Assembly: GCA_039111535.1 (NCBI GenBank) | Contig: JBCCIM010000014.1 | Span: 1 to 60,976, forward strand | Length of the DNA: 60,976 nt | Origin: Bacteroidota bacterium | GTDB lineage: Bacteria; Bacteroidota; Rhodothermia; Rhodothermales; JAHQVL01 | Direction: 5' to 3' | Shown here: piece after piece, positions 18,123 to 27,074 of the stretch | Position numbering within the stretch: position 1 is the stretch's first letter | How the letters are laid out: every line of letters begins with the position of its first letter | Position numbers and translations under genes: made by a program | Notes under the pieces: model-generated | The model's database searches: none | The model's input: only the letters and a program-made list of their open reading frames with translations | Told to the model about the DNA's origin: nothing

Positions 18123-19274
18123 ATGAACATGCCTCAACTGTTTAGTTTCACCAACAGGTTTTTGCCAGCGCTTGCTGCTTGCCTGATCCTGTTTGCCGGC
18201 CTGCCGGCTTTTGCTGCGAGCAGCGATAATGTGGAAACACTGGCCCTCGGTGCAACTGCGCCCGACTTCCATTTGGAAGGCACAGATAACAAGTTTTATA
18301 CCCTGAAAGACTTTGCAGATGCAGAGTTGCTCCTCGTCATTTTTACGTGCAACCATTGTCCAACCGCGCAGGCTTACGAAGACCGCATGATCGCACTTAC
18401 GGATACGTATGGGCCGAAAGGCGTTGCCGTTGTTGCCATTTCTCCGAATGATCCTTCTGCTGTACGCCTGGATGAACTTGGGTATACAGACCTGAATGAT
18501 ACACTTGAGGACATGCAGCTTCGCGCTGAACACAAGCAGTTTAACTTCCCTTATTTATATGATGGGGACATACAGGATGTGACGCGTGCTTATGGCCCGG
18601 TTGCAACGCCGCATGCCTTTCTGTTCGACAAGGATAGAAAGCTGGTGTATGTGGGGCGTATCGACGACAATGAGAAAATTGGCGCTGCTACCATCCACGA
18701 CACAAAAAATGCGCTGGACGCAATGTTAGCAGGCAAGCCTGTGCCTGTTGCGAAAACGAAAACCTTTGGGTGCTCTATCAAATGGGCGGACAAGGGAGAG
18801 GGTGTTAGGCGCGCCCAGGAGCGGTGGGAGAAGGAGCCCGTCTCTGTTACAGCTGTTGATGCAGCTGCTGTGAAAGAGATTCTGAAAAATGATACAGACA
18901 ACTACCGGCTTGTCAACATGTGGGCGATGTGGTGTGGGCCCTGCGTGACCGAATTTCCTGAGTTTGTGGACATGCACCTGATGTACCGCCGGCGGAATTT
19001 TGAAATGGTCACGATTAGCATGGACGATGCTGAAGCAAAGGAGGATGTAATCAAGTTTCTGAAGTCAGAACATGCATCGATGACGAATTACCATTATACT
19101 GAAGAAGATGCTTACGCACTGATTGATGCGGTAGATGAAGAATGGCCTGGCGCTTTGCCTTATACCGTGCTTGTAGCGCCTGGCGGAGAAATTGTATTTC
19201 GTATGCTTGGAGAAATTGACCCGCTGGAAATACGAAAAACAGTTGTTGACCACATTGGCCGTTATTACGACTGA
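18123..19274 (+). CDS. Fused redoxin and thioredoxin-like secreted protein
   Basis: The 383-residue protein has a signal peptide ending near FAAS (residue 36). Residues ~40-210 are a redoxin/AhpC-TSA-type domain with FTCNHCPTAQAYEDR, whose CNHC is an active-site-like pair. Residues ~245-383 are a TlpA-like thioredoxin with WAMWCGPCVTEFPEF. Both redox motifs are intact. The two modules are normally separate proteins, so this is a fusion. It probably acts as a periplasmic thiol-disulfide reductase or peroxidase. It starts 20 bases after the upstream gene, so it is likely co-transcribed. Confidence 0.87.
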   Translation: MNMPQLFSFTNRFLPALAACLILFAGLPAFAASSDNVETLALGATAPDFHLEGTDNKFYTLKDFADAELLLVIFTCNHCPTAQAYEDRMIALTDTYGPKGVAVVAISPNDPSAVRLDELGYTDLNDTLEDMQLRAEHKQFNFPYLYDGDIQDVTRAYGPVATPHAFLFDKDRKLVYVGRIDDNEKIGAATIHDTKNALDAMLAGKPVPVAKTKTFGCSIKWADKGEGVRRAQERWEKEPVSVTAVDAAAVKEILKNDTDNYRLVNMWAMWCGPCVTEFPEFVDMHLMYRRRNFEMVTISMDDAEAKEDVIKFLKSEHASMTNYHYTEEDAYALIDAVDEEWPGALPYTVLVAPGGEIVFRMLGEIDPLEIRKTVVDHIGRYYD

Positions 19275-19358
19275 GTGTGATACCTTGCGTGAAACAAAAA
19301 CGCATGCCACCGGACTGTTGAACTTGGAAACCATCATCCCCCAAAGACACGAAACGTC

Positions 19359-20237
19359 ATGAAACACCAAAATCTGTCTCGTCGCTCTGCGATGAAAAAA
19401 ATGGCCGGCGCTGCTGCCCTTGTTGGTACACCGGCAATCCATTTGGGTACCACAACCGACGCACCGGCTAAGTTGAAAGGCAATATCAACCATTCTGTTT
19501 GTAAATGGTGTTATTCAGACTTTTCGCTGGAAGAGTTGGCGCAACAGGCTGTAACGATGGGCATTAAGTCCATTGAAATTGTCGGGCCCGAGGCGTACGA
19601 TACACTGAAGAAATATGGGCTTTCGTGTGCGATGTCTAATGGTCCGAGTTCGGGTTCAATTTCGAAGAACATCAACCGTATTGCACACCATGCTGAAATA
19701 GTGCCTGATTACAAAGTGCGCATTGGCGAAGTGGCCGATGCCGGCTTTACCAACCTGATCATGTTCTCTGGAAACAGGGAGGGCATGGACGATGACGAAG
19801 GCATGGAGAATTGCGCCAAGGCCATCAAACAAGTTGTTGGGGATGCTGAGAAGCGGGGCGTTATGCTGTGCATGGAACTGCTAAATAGCAAAGTGAATCA
19901 TGCAGACTACATGTGCGACCACGTTGAGTGGGGCGTGAAACTGGTTGATATGGTTGGTTCTGACAATTTTAAGCTGCTTTACGACATCTATCACATGCAA
20001 ATCATGGACGGTGACGTGATCCGCACAATCCGTGATTACAAAGATTATTTTGGCCATTATCACACGGGTGGCAACCCTGGTCGCAATGAAATTGACGAAA
20101 CCCAGGAACTGAATTATCCCGCGATCATGGAAGCTATTGTAGATACAGGCTACACCGGCTTTGTTGGCCAGGAGTTTATCCCGGTGCGCGACCCAATGGC
20201 GTCATTGCGGCAAGCTATCTGGATTTGCGACGTGTAA
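19359..20237 (+). CDS. Tat-exported hydroxypyruvate-isomerase-like TIM barrel
   Basis: The 292-residue protein begins with a twin-arginine signal, LSRRSAMKKMAGAAALVGTP. A xylose-isomerase-like TIM barrel follows, with the metal-site pattern CMELLNSKVNH, LYDIYHMQIMDGD, HYHTGGNPGRNE and FVGQEFIP. This matches the hydroxypyruvate isomerase/sugar phosphate epimerase family. The Tat signal puts it in the periplasm as a folded metal enzyme, next to the SMP-30 lipoprotein. A shared role in periplasmic sugar-acid conversion is an inference. Confidence 0.88.
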   Translation: MKHQNLSRRSAMKKMAGAAALVGTPAIHLGTTTDAPAKLKGNINHSVCKWCYSDFSLEELAQQAVTMGIKSIEIVGPEAYDTLKKYGLSCAMSNGPSSGSISKNINRIAHHAEIVPDYKVRIGEVADAGFTNLIMFSGNREGMDDDEGMENCAKAIKQVVGDAEKRGVMLCMELLNSKVNHADYMCDHVEWGVKLVDMVGSDNFKLLYDIYHMQIMDGDVIRTIRDYKDYFGHYHTGGNPGRNEIDETQELNYPAIMEAIVDTGYTGFVGQEFIPVRDPMASLRQAIWICDV

Positions 20238-20269
20238 GCCTGTAATTGTTGCAACTAAAAGAACTACTT

Positions 20270-20965
20270 ATGAACTCAGATTATAGCATGCATGCCCCCG
20301 TGCCTGTGTCAATGAGCAGCGTGGAAGAACGCGCTGATTTCATCTCAAAGACCTATATGCACTTGTTTGGGGCCATGATTGGCTTCGTGCTGTTTGAAGC
20401 AGCGATTTTCCAAACGGAGTTGCCGGCCATTATGACCTCGATGCTCGGAGGCAATTGGTTGATTGTGCTTGGCGGTTTTATGCTCGTGAGCTGGTTTGCG
20501 AACCGCACGGCTATGAATGCAACATCTGTTGCATCTCAATATGGTGCGCTGGTGGCTTTTGTTGTGGCTTGGGGCATTATGTTTGTCCCGATGTTATACA
20601 TCGCCCAAATGACTGCACCTGGCGTTATTGAAAGCGCAGCAACAGTCACACTCCTTGGCTTTGCCGGTCTTACTGCAGTTGCTTTTATGACCCGTAAGGA
20701 CTTTTCCTTTATGGGTGGGATGCTGCGCTGGATTGGCATCGTGGCCATTGTGGCCATTGTCGGTAGCCTGATCTTTGGATTTGAGCTGGGCACGTACTTC
20801 TCGATTGGGATGATTGCCTTCGCCGGCGCTGCTATTTTGTACGATACCTCAAACGTCTTGCATCACTATCCGGAGGACAAATACGTGGCAGCAGCCTTGT
20901 CTTTGTTTGCTTCTGTGGCACTGATGTTCTGGTACGTCTTGCGCCTGTTTATGGCTCGTGACTAA
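20270..20965 (+). CDS. Bax inhibitor-1/YccA-family membrane protein
   Basis: The product has about 231 residues and seven hydrophobic helices, starting with a soluble N-terminus. FISKTYMHLFGAM is the conserved entry to helix 1 and LYDTSNVLHHYPEDKYVAAALSLF is the family signature near the end. YccA-type proteins bind the protease FtsH or leak calcium. The ATG at 20270 is used; an upstream TTG at 20246 is less likely. The gene ends in a terminator. Confidence 0.92.
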   Translation: MNSDYSMHAPVPVSMSSVEERADFISKTYMHLFGAMIGFVLFEAAIFQTELPAIMTSMLGGNWLIVLGGFMLVSWFANRTAMNATSVASQYGALVAFVVAWGIMFVPMLYIAQMTAPGVIESAATVTLLGFAGLTAVAFMTRKDFSFMGGMLRWIGIVAIVAIVGSLIFGFELGTYFSIGMIAFAGAAILYDTSNVLHHYPEDKYVAAALSLFASVALMFWYVLRLFMARD

Positions 20966-20987
20966 TTGGAGTCTTGGTACTCTTGAG

Positions 20988-21021
20988 AAGCCCCCAATCA
21001 TACAGGTTGGGGGCTTTTTTT
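20988..21021 (+). terminator. Intrinsic terminator
   Basis: A 10-bp stem (20988-20997 with 21007-21016) with a 9-base loop is followed by a T run. It closes the 17.0-21.0 kb gene run. Confidence 0.92.
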
Positions 21022-21084
21022 ATGACGCATTTTTCGTAACCATTCTGCATCTCATGCTACAAAATAGCGCTATTGAAATAGAAA

Positions 21085-22221
21085 ATGAGGACAGGTTTGA
21101 TTCGGTTCATAATTGCAACATGCTTGATTGGCGTTGTTGCCTTTGGTGCACTGGCTGGAACGGTAGCTGCGCAACCCAAAGAACAGGCTCTGCCCGGCTG
21201 GGAGACCAACACGGCAAAACGTTCGATTGAATTGGATGAATTGATGTCTGGTGGCCCGCCGAAAGATGGGATTCCAGCAATTGATAACCCTTCTTTTGTG
21301 TCACAGGACGCCGCTGCCGGCTGGCTGAAAGGCCAGGAGCCAGTGGTCTCAGTGGAAATAGGAGGTATCGCACGCGCTTATCCGCTACAAATCCTCACCT
21401 GGCATGAGATTGTCAACGACGAGTTATCTGGCGTGCCAATTACGGTCACTTTTTGTCCGCTATGTTATGCTGCATTGGCTTTTGACCGGCGAATAGATGG
21501 AGAGACGTACAGCTTTGGTGTTTCAGGCATGCTCCGGCATTCAGATATGATTATGTACGACAGGCAGACCGAGACCTTGTGGCAGCAATTGAGTGGTGAG
21601 GCGGTTATTGGCGACCTGACGGGCAGGATCCTTATACCTGTGCCGGCGCAAATTATCTCGTTTGATCAGTTTCGCTCAGCGTATCCAGCAGGTGCCGTGC
21701 TATCAAAAAGAACCGGGCACATTCGTGATTATGGTAAGAACCCGTACGCCGGCTACGATGACATCAATGAGCGTCCGTTTTTATACCGCGGTCCGCTAGA
21801 CAAACGCGTCCCGCCTATGGAGAAGGTGGTAACAGTCAGTATTGACGGTGAAGACAAAGCCTATCCGCACCGGGTCACGCGGAAGCGGCGTGTGATTGAT
21901 GACACCGTGAATGGCAAACGTTTGCTCATCTTTCATGCAGATGGAGCGGTTTCGGCTTTGGACAAGTCGCAGATCAGTGATTCTAAAATGATTGGGTCAA
22001 CGGGTGTGTTTGTGAACGAAGTGGACGGGAAGCCGCTGGTCTTTAAATACAAGAATGATCTGTTTGTGGATGAAGAGACCGGAAGCCAGTGGAATATCGC
22101 CGGCCATGCCATCTCTGGGCCACACAAAGGCAAGCAGCTCGAGGCAGTGGCCCATGGCAATTTCTTTGCCTTTGCCTGGTTTGCCTTCAAGCCTGATACA
22201 GGGTTGTACGCCGGCGAATAA
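21085..22221 (+). CDS. DUF3179-family secreted protein
   Basis: The 378-residue protein has a signal peptide ending near VAAQ (residue 30). The rest matches DUF3179, with GGIARAYPLQILTWHEIVND, TFCPLCYAALAFDR and RHSDMIMYDRQTETLWQQ. The conserved Cys-x2-Cys (CPLC) and histidine suggest a metal or haem site, but the function of this family is unknown. It starts 64 bases after a terminator, so it has its own promoter. Confidence 0.88.
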   Translation: MRTGLIRFIIATCLIGVVAFGALAGTVAAQPKEQALPGWETNTAKRSIELDELMSGGPPKDGIPAIDNPSFVSQDAAAGWLKGQEPVVSVEIGGIARAYPLQILTWHEIVNDELSGVPITVTFCPLCYAALAFDRRIDGETYSFGVSGMLRHSDMIMYDRQTETLWQQLSGEAVIGDLTGRILIPVPAQIISFDQFRSAYPAGAVLSKRTGHIRDYGKNPYAGYDDINERPFLYRGPLDKRVPPMEKVVTVSIDGEDKAYPHRVTRKRRVIDDTVNGKRLLIFHADGAVSALDKSQISDSKMIGSTGVFVNEVDGKPLVFKYKNDLFVDEETGSQWNIAGHAISGPHKGKQLEAVAHGNFFAFAWFAFKPDTGLYAGE

Positions 22222-22298
22222 GGCCTCTTCAATGACTACCTCAAGCACCGCCGGGCTTCATAAGGCAGGGTTTGGGCATCTTGGGAACGCTCATGCAG

Positions 22299-22706
22299 CT
22301 ATCCCGACACAAGCGCGCAGATTGCATGCAATACGGGTTCTTCGATATGCGTTGTGGCACGGTGAATTTGCCACTCATCCTGAATCTTCTCTACGCGATT
22401 GCCTTCTTTGTATTCATCGAGGCCCTGTATAATTCTGCTGCCGTCGATAAGCAAAATGTTGGCTGTGCTGAAGACTTTGATTTTGCGCATGGTAAACGTG
22501 GCAAATCCATAATCATCGCTCTCAGCGTCTTCTGTATCTTCAAGCACAAAGCCAAATGCATCGAATTTGAAAATTTCGGCGCGATAGTGGCCTGGGCAAC
22601 GCCAGTCGTTTTGCCATCTGGGCAAGCCGGCGTAGGCTGAGCAGGCATTGAGTGCCGCCACATACCGTTCTGTTTCGAACGTTGTGGGTATAACGAACGT
22701 GTCCAT
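22299..22706 (-). CDS. Hypothetical protein (135 residues)
   Basis: The composition is that of a folded protein: start MDTFVIPTTFETERYVAAL, a beta-rich middle and the end EEPVLHAICALVSG. No signal peptide or membrane helix is present. The helix-then-sheet layout could suit an NTF2-like fold, but no family motif is recognised. It stands alone between convergent and divergent neighbours. The Shine-Dalgarno is weak. Confidence 0.6.
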   Translation of the reverse strand: MDTFVIPTTFETERYVAALNACSAYAGLPRWQNDWRCPGHYRAEIFKFDAFGFVLEDTEDAESDDYGFATFTMRKIKVFSTANILLIDGSRIIQGLDEYKEGNRVEKIQDEWQIHRATTHIEEPVLHAICALVSG

Positions 22707-22857
22707 AAAGCCTGAGCATATATGGTGGGTCGTTCAGTGTACGGAAGTGGGTCGTAAACGGGCAATCAGAATATTTCATCTGATACCATACAATCAACCG
22801 TTTTTTCGCTACACAGCGATGCGCCTTTCGCTTGCCCTTGCGTGCGCCGTCCAAAGA

Positions 22858-22896
22858 AATAAAAAAACGGCAGCAGGTATAACCTGCTGCCGTTTT
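22858..22896 (-). terminator. Intrinsic terminator of the acyl-CoA dehydrogenase gene
   Basis: A stem of about 13-15 bp around ACGGCAGCAGG (22864-22896) has a short loop. Read on the minus strand it is followed by seven T, 32 bases after the stop of the dehydrogenase gene. Confidence 0.92.
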
Positions 22897-22927
22897 GGAA
22901 ATTCGATGGTAAAGCCTGGTTTAGCGA

Positions 22928-24136
22928 TTACGGGTTGCCAAGCGGGACAAAGGATTGAATCCCCGTAATTTCTCTACCCAAAATCAGGCCGTGAATATCA
23001 TAGGTGCCTTCGTAAGTGTTTACAGTCTCAAGGTTCACCAGGTGATGGATAACCCTGAAGTCGCCTGTGATCCCGTTCCCACCGAGCATGTCGCGTGCAA
23101 CGCGTGCGATGTCGAGGGCGGCGCCACAGTTATTCCGTTTTGCCAGTGAAATCATTGAAGGCGCAGCACGTCCTGCATCTTTTAACTGGCCAAGACGCAG
23201 CGCTAATAACTGCATTTTGGTAATCTCGGTAAGCATGTTGGCCAGCTTGGTCTGAATCAACTGCATCGAGCCGAGGGCGTGGCCGAACTGCTTGCGTTCC
23301 ATTACGTACTGCCGTGCCCGGTGATAGCAATTCTCAGCTGCGCCAAGTGTGCCCCATGCAATCCCATACCTTGCATTGTTAAGGCAAGAGAAGGGGCCTT
23401 TTAACCCGCGAACTTCAGGGAAAGCATTTTCTTCTGGTACAAAGCAATCTTGCAGGACAATTTCCCCGGTAATCGAAGCACGGAGTGACATTTTGTTGCC
23501 CGTCTTCGGTGCCGAAAATCCTTTGAATCCTTTTTCAACCACAAAGCCACGGATCACGCCCGGGTCGTCTTTGGTTTCTTTCGCTTTTGCCCAAACCACA
23601 GCTACGTCCGCAATGGGGGAGTTTGTGATCCACATTTTTGAGCCATTAAGCACCCAGCCGCCATCAACTTTCAATGCAGTTGTTTTCATGCCGCCCGGAT
23701 CCGAGCCATGGTCAGGTTCGGTGAGGCCAAAGCAGCCGATCATTTCACCCGTGGCAAGTTTCGGTAACAAGCGTTGGCGTAGTTCTTCTGTACCAAAATC
23801 GTAAATGGGATACATGACCAGGGAAGATTGCACAGAAGCAAACGATCGATAACCTGAGTCGACGCGCTCGATTTCCCGGGCGATGAGTCCGTATGCAGTA
23901 TAGCTGACGCCGGCGCCGCCATATTCTGGTGGAATGGTTGAGCCGAGGAGTCCGAGTTCGCCCAGTTCTTTGGCAATCTCCATGTGGAATTTGCCGTCCT
24001 GGTTGCCTTCAAGTGCGCGGGGCTCGAGGTTGGATTGTGCATACTGCCGCGCTGCGTCCATGATCATGCGGTCTTCTTCAGACAGCAGTTCTTCAAACAT
24101 GAAGGCATCATCTATATCAAATACTGGTTTTGGCAT
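22928..24136 (-). CDS. Acyl-CoA dehydrogenase, glutaryl-CoA dehydrogenase-like
   Basis: The flavoenzyme has about 402 residues. It has the FAD/substrate motifs [17 protein letters not shown] and [31 protein letters not shown], with an arginine just before it, is the substrate-binding arginine region special to glutaryl-CoA dehydrogenases. The catalytic glutamate is in [16 protein letters not shown]. These favour oxidation/decarboxylation of glutaryl-CoA in lysine or aromatic degradation. The ATG at 24136 has GGAG eight bases upstream; a TTG at 24148 would add four residues. Assignment to glutaryl-CoA rather than another acyl-CoA is good but not certain. Confidence 0.88.
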   Translation of the reverse strand: MPKPVFDIDDAFMFEELLSEEDRMIMDAARQYAQSNLEPRALEGNQDGKFHMEIAKELGELGLLGSTIPPEYGGAGVSYTAYGLIAREIERVDSGYRSFASVQSSLVMYPIYDFGTEELRQRLLPKLATGEMIGCFGLTEPDHGSDPGGMKTTALKVDGGWVLNGSKMWITNSPIADVAVVWAKAKETKDDPGVIRGFVVEKGFKGFSAPKTGNKMSLRASITGEIVLQDCFVPEENAFPEVRGLKGPFSCLNNARYGIAWGTLGAAENCYHRARQYVMERKQFGHALGSMQLIQTKLANMLTEITKMQLLALRLGQLKDAGRAAPSMISLAKRNNCGAALDIARVARDMLGGNGITGDFRVIHHLVNLETVNTYEGTYDIHGLILGREITGIQSFVPLGNP

Positions 24137-24219
24137 AAGGATCTCCAATGTGGGATATACTTTAGAAGCAATAAACCAGCGTCAGGTCTCTGATGGCCGG
24201 CCCGGCATGTGCGCTAATG

Positions 24220-26289
24220 CTATGCCTGAAAAGCGCTTTGCAGGGCATGGGTTTTTCTCAAAATGTCTGCCATAATTTCGAGAGAAGCTGGCTGCTCAAT
24301 ATAGGTGTCAAAGAGGTCAGGATTTGCAGCTGGTCCGGGTGGTTCATTTTTGGGTACCAGCGCAATCACAGTGGTTTGTTTCAGAGAAGCGCTTGAAGTC
24401 CGTAAATGTTTCAAAGTTTCCCATTCAGATGCAGAAAGGACGTCGCAGTCAATCAGGAGGCAGCTAAACGGAAGGCCTTCTGGATGTTCTGGGTAGCGTG
24501 CTGCTAATGAAGGCATATTGATAGGGGAGTAGCCAAGCTTTTGGAGGGACTTGCCAAAGATTGCAGACGTGAGCCGGTTCTGACTTATCAGGCCAAGTTG
24601 CAGGGGGTAGCGCGCAGCGAAAAAACTATTCCTGATGGCTGGATCTGGCAATTTGCCGGCACCCAGATGTGCAGCTACTTCCGCCAGTTGTCGGCTGGAA
24701 ACTGGCTTGTTGAGCTGCATATATGCTGACAGTGCTGCCGCACCTCGATTCTCATGTGTGGATCTTAAATGAATGCAGTTTTTTGGATCTGGCATGACCT
24801 GACTCAATGATTCTTCGAGGAGCAGGGAGGGGGCGTTGATGATGCATCTTGCGTTGACATTTGCGAGCATGGCGTGCTTCAAATCTTCTGCCGAGTTCAT
24901 GCGGGTGGCTTCAATATGGAAGTGCTTCAAGCGTTGCGCAAGCAGCCGGCCATGCTCGGGGTTCTCGTCGTATAGCAATACAGGCAAGGAGGCTGATGCA
25001 GCCGAGGTGGGCAGTGTCGTATAAAAAGCAGGTACCTCGATCTGAAAATGAAATATTGATCCATGTCCAAGTTCGCTTTCTACCCAGATGTGACCTCCCA
25101 TCATCTCACACAATCGTTTGCAAATGGTTAACCCCAGTCCGGTGCCGCCATATTTACGGGTAATGGACGCGTCCGTTTGTGTAAATGCATCAAATAACCC
25201 ATCGAGTTTTGCGGGTGGGATGCCGATGCCTGAATCAGTTACCCGGAAATGGAAGAGGGTATTGTGCAGCCCTTTGATTTCTGCTGAAACCTCAACAGTT
25301 ATTTGCCCTTTCTGGGTGAATTTGACTGCATTGGAAAGTAAGTTCACCAGGATTTGGCGGAGGCGCGTAGAGTCACCAATGATTTCAGTTGGACACACCG
25401 GGTCTAGTGCATATGCCAATTCGATATGTTTCTGGTACGCGCTTAGGGCCAGAATGTCGAGTACTTCTTCAATGCATTTTACCAGATCAAATCGGCGCGA
25501 TTCAAGCTTCAGTTGGCCGGCTTCAATTTTAGAGAAATCGAGGATGTCATTGATGATTGATAGCAATACCTCACCACACGATTCAATCATGTCTACACAG
25601 TCGCGCTGGTCATCAGAAAGGGGAGACGAACGCAAGATTTGTGTCATCCCTACAACACCGTTCATGGGGGTGCGAATTTCATGGCTCATCATGGCCAGGA
25701 ATTCACTTTTGGCTAGGCTACCAGCTTCAGCCATTTCTTTCGCTTCCAGCAGGTCCTTTGTACGTTCGGTTACTTTGTCTTCCAGTGTGTCATGAGCCCT
25801 CTGTAGCGCAGCTTTTTGCTCGTTCAGCTTTTGCATGAGCTGGCTCTTCTCAGCAATGTCAATTTCTTTAGGTTTGAGGACCATCAAATAATCAGGCATT
25901 GCGTCGTGGGAAGCAAAATGCCGGAGGCGGAGGCCATGCTGCTTGAAATCACTTTTGTCTTTCAAGACGGGTGAGCCGAGCAAAAAAAGCAAGTCGGTAT
26001 CCGGGTCAGCAAGCAGTTGGAATTTAAAAGCCAGATCCAATGCGCTGAAACAGAGCGTAACCGCATTGCCTGATAACCGTTTAAGGTTTGAGTGATTTGG
26101 CGTGATGCGTGGGCGCGTCAGTTCGAAGAAGTCTGTTAAAAGCCGGTCGGGCATACTGGCCGGCGCCAGTTCCGATAGTGATGAACCGCAGCCCATTATC
26201 CGCAGGTCTTGATCCAGGATGAGATGAAAGGGGAATGCCTGGTTGAGAAGGGTATAGTTAAGGCCTAACGCATCCCGGATCGTATCCAT
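24220..26289 (-). CDS. HNOBA-domain hybrid histidine kinase with two degenerate receivers
   Basis: The 689-residue protein is soluble. Residues 1-150 match the haem-NO-binding-associated (HNOBA) domain known from guanylate cyclases, including FPFHLILDQDLRIMGCG. A coiled coil (150-190) leads to HisKA, with the phospho-histidine H203 in MSHEIRTPMNG, and a HATPase domain with DSGIGIP and GGTGLGLTICK. Two receiver-like domains follow. The first (about 436-540) has N485 where the phospho-aspartate is expected. The second (about 563-680) has SQ in place of the acidic pair and Q666 for lysine. The H-NOX gene lies 48 bases upstream in the same operon, so the kinase is the likely target of NO sensing. 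Confidence 0.88.
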   Translation of the reverse strand: MDTIRDALGLNYTLLNQAFPFHLILDQDLRIMGCGSSLSELAPASMPDRLLTDFFELTRPRITPNHSNLKRLSGNAVTLCFSALDLAFKFQLLADPDTDLLFLLGSPVLKDKSDFKQHGLRLRHFASHDAMPDYLMVLKPKEIDIAEKSQLMQKLNEQKAALQRAHDTLEDKVTERTKDLLEAKEMAEAGSLAKSEFLAMMSHEIRTPMNGVVGMTQILRSSPLSDDQRDCVDMIESCGEVLLSIINDILDFSKIEAGQLKLESRRFDLVKCIEEVLDILALSAYQKHIELAYALDPVCPTEIIGDSTRLRQILVNLLSNAVKFTQKGQITVEVSAEIKGLHNTLFHFRVTDSGIGIPPAKLDGLFDAFTQTDASITRKYGGTGLGLTICKRLCEMMGGHIWVESELGHGSIFHFQIEVPAFYTTLPTSAASASLPVLLYDENPEHGRLLAQRLKHFHIEATRMNSAEDLKHAMLANVNARCIINAPSLLLEESLSQVMPDPKNCIHLRSTHENRGAAALSAYMQLNKPVSSRQLAEVAAHLGAGKLPDPAIRNSFFAARYPLQLGLISQNRLTSAIFGKSLQKLGYSPINMPSLAARYPEHPEGLPFSCLLIDCDVLSASEWETLKHLRTSSASLKQTTVIALVPKNEPPGPAANPDLFDTYIEQPASLEIMADILRKTHALQSAFQA

Positions 26290-26337
26290 GACATTCGTAC
26301 AGTGTTCAAAATCGAATTACAGGATCGAATGCTGATT

Positions 26338-26931
26338 TTAGGTCTGTGAGGTGACAGATGGTTTGGTTCCGAGGTCTGCTTTTTCCTTTTTTGCAAAAGC
26401 TACAGCAAATTCGTCGTGATCACCCGTGTCACCTTTGAAGCCAACCTGAATAACGGATACATCTGTGTCGAGCAGATTGCCAAGCCCGCGCACAAGCCCA
26501 ACGACCATGGGGGCAAGTCCGTCACGGCTTGAGTTGTAGTGGAGGATCATGGAATCTTCCGTTAAATCTGATACCCAGAAAGAAGGGGTGTCAAGTTTTT
26601 CGAAGGACTGACCTACGCGGGTATGCATTTCATCCAGGTTGGCAAGAACTTCTGGCAAGGTATCGCCGGCCATGTCGAGCAAGTCACCGTATTCACTGTT
26701 GTAGGCAAAGGAGACCCAGTATTCACCTACATCAGCCAGCACTTGCGCCGGCCCCATGCCTGTCACTTCACTGAGTCCCACCACAAGGTTAACCGAGACG
26801 CTATCCGGGTATTGCTCCATGCTGATGAACTCGTGGGAAACTGAGGCTTTTGACGCGACCCGTTCCCATACTTCTTCTCCGTGCTCTTTCCGAATAAATT
26901 GCTCAATAGCTCGATTTACCATCCCGTACAT
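26338..26931 (-). CDS. H-NOX haem nitric-oxide sensor
   Basis: The 197-residue protein begins MYGMVNRAIEQF like other H-NOX domains. The proximal haem histidine is H103 in LDEMHTRVG. The haem-propionate motif Y-x-S-x-R is YNSSR at 132-136. No tyrosine occurs in the distal-pocket segment after it (residues 137-155), which in this family goes with NO binding rather than oxygen. The ATG at 26931 starts the fold directly; an upstream frame extension to 27018 is not needed. It forms a two-gene operon with the HNOBA kinase and is divergent from purD. Confidence 0.93.
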   Translation of the reverse strand: MYGMVNRAIEQFIRKEHGEEVWERVASKASVSHEFISMEQYPDSVSVNLVVGLSEVTGMGPAQVLADVGEYWVSFAYNSEYGDLLDMAGDTLPEVLANLDEMHTRVGQSFEKLDTPSFWVSDLTEDSMILHYNSSRDGLAPMVVGLVRGLGNLLDTDVSVIQVGFKGDTGDHDEFAVAFAKKEKADLGTKPSVTSQT

Positions 26932-27074
26932 GGTAGCACCTGCACATTTTTCAAATTGAATTGTCGAATTCGAGTATCGTACACGGTGCTTTTTTCTTAA
27001 GCTGTGGTTACATTCCACCTGCAGTTCGCAAGGCGCGAATGTAGAGCAGAATCAAGCCTCAATTGTGACGGACA

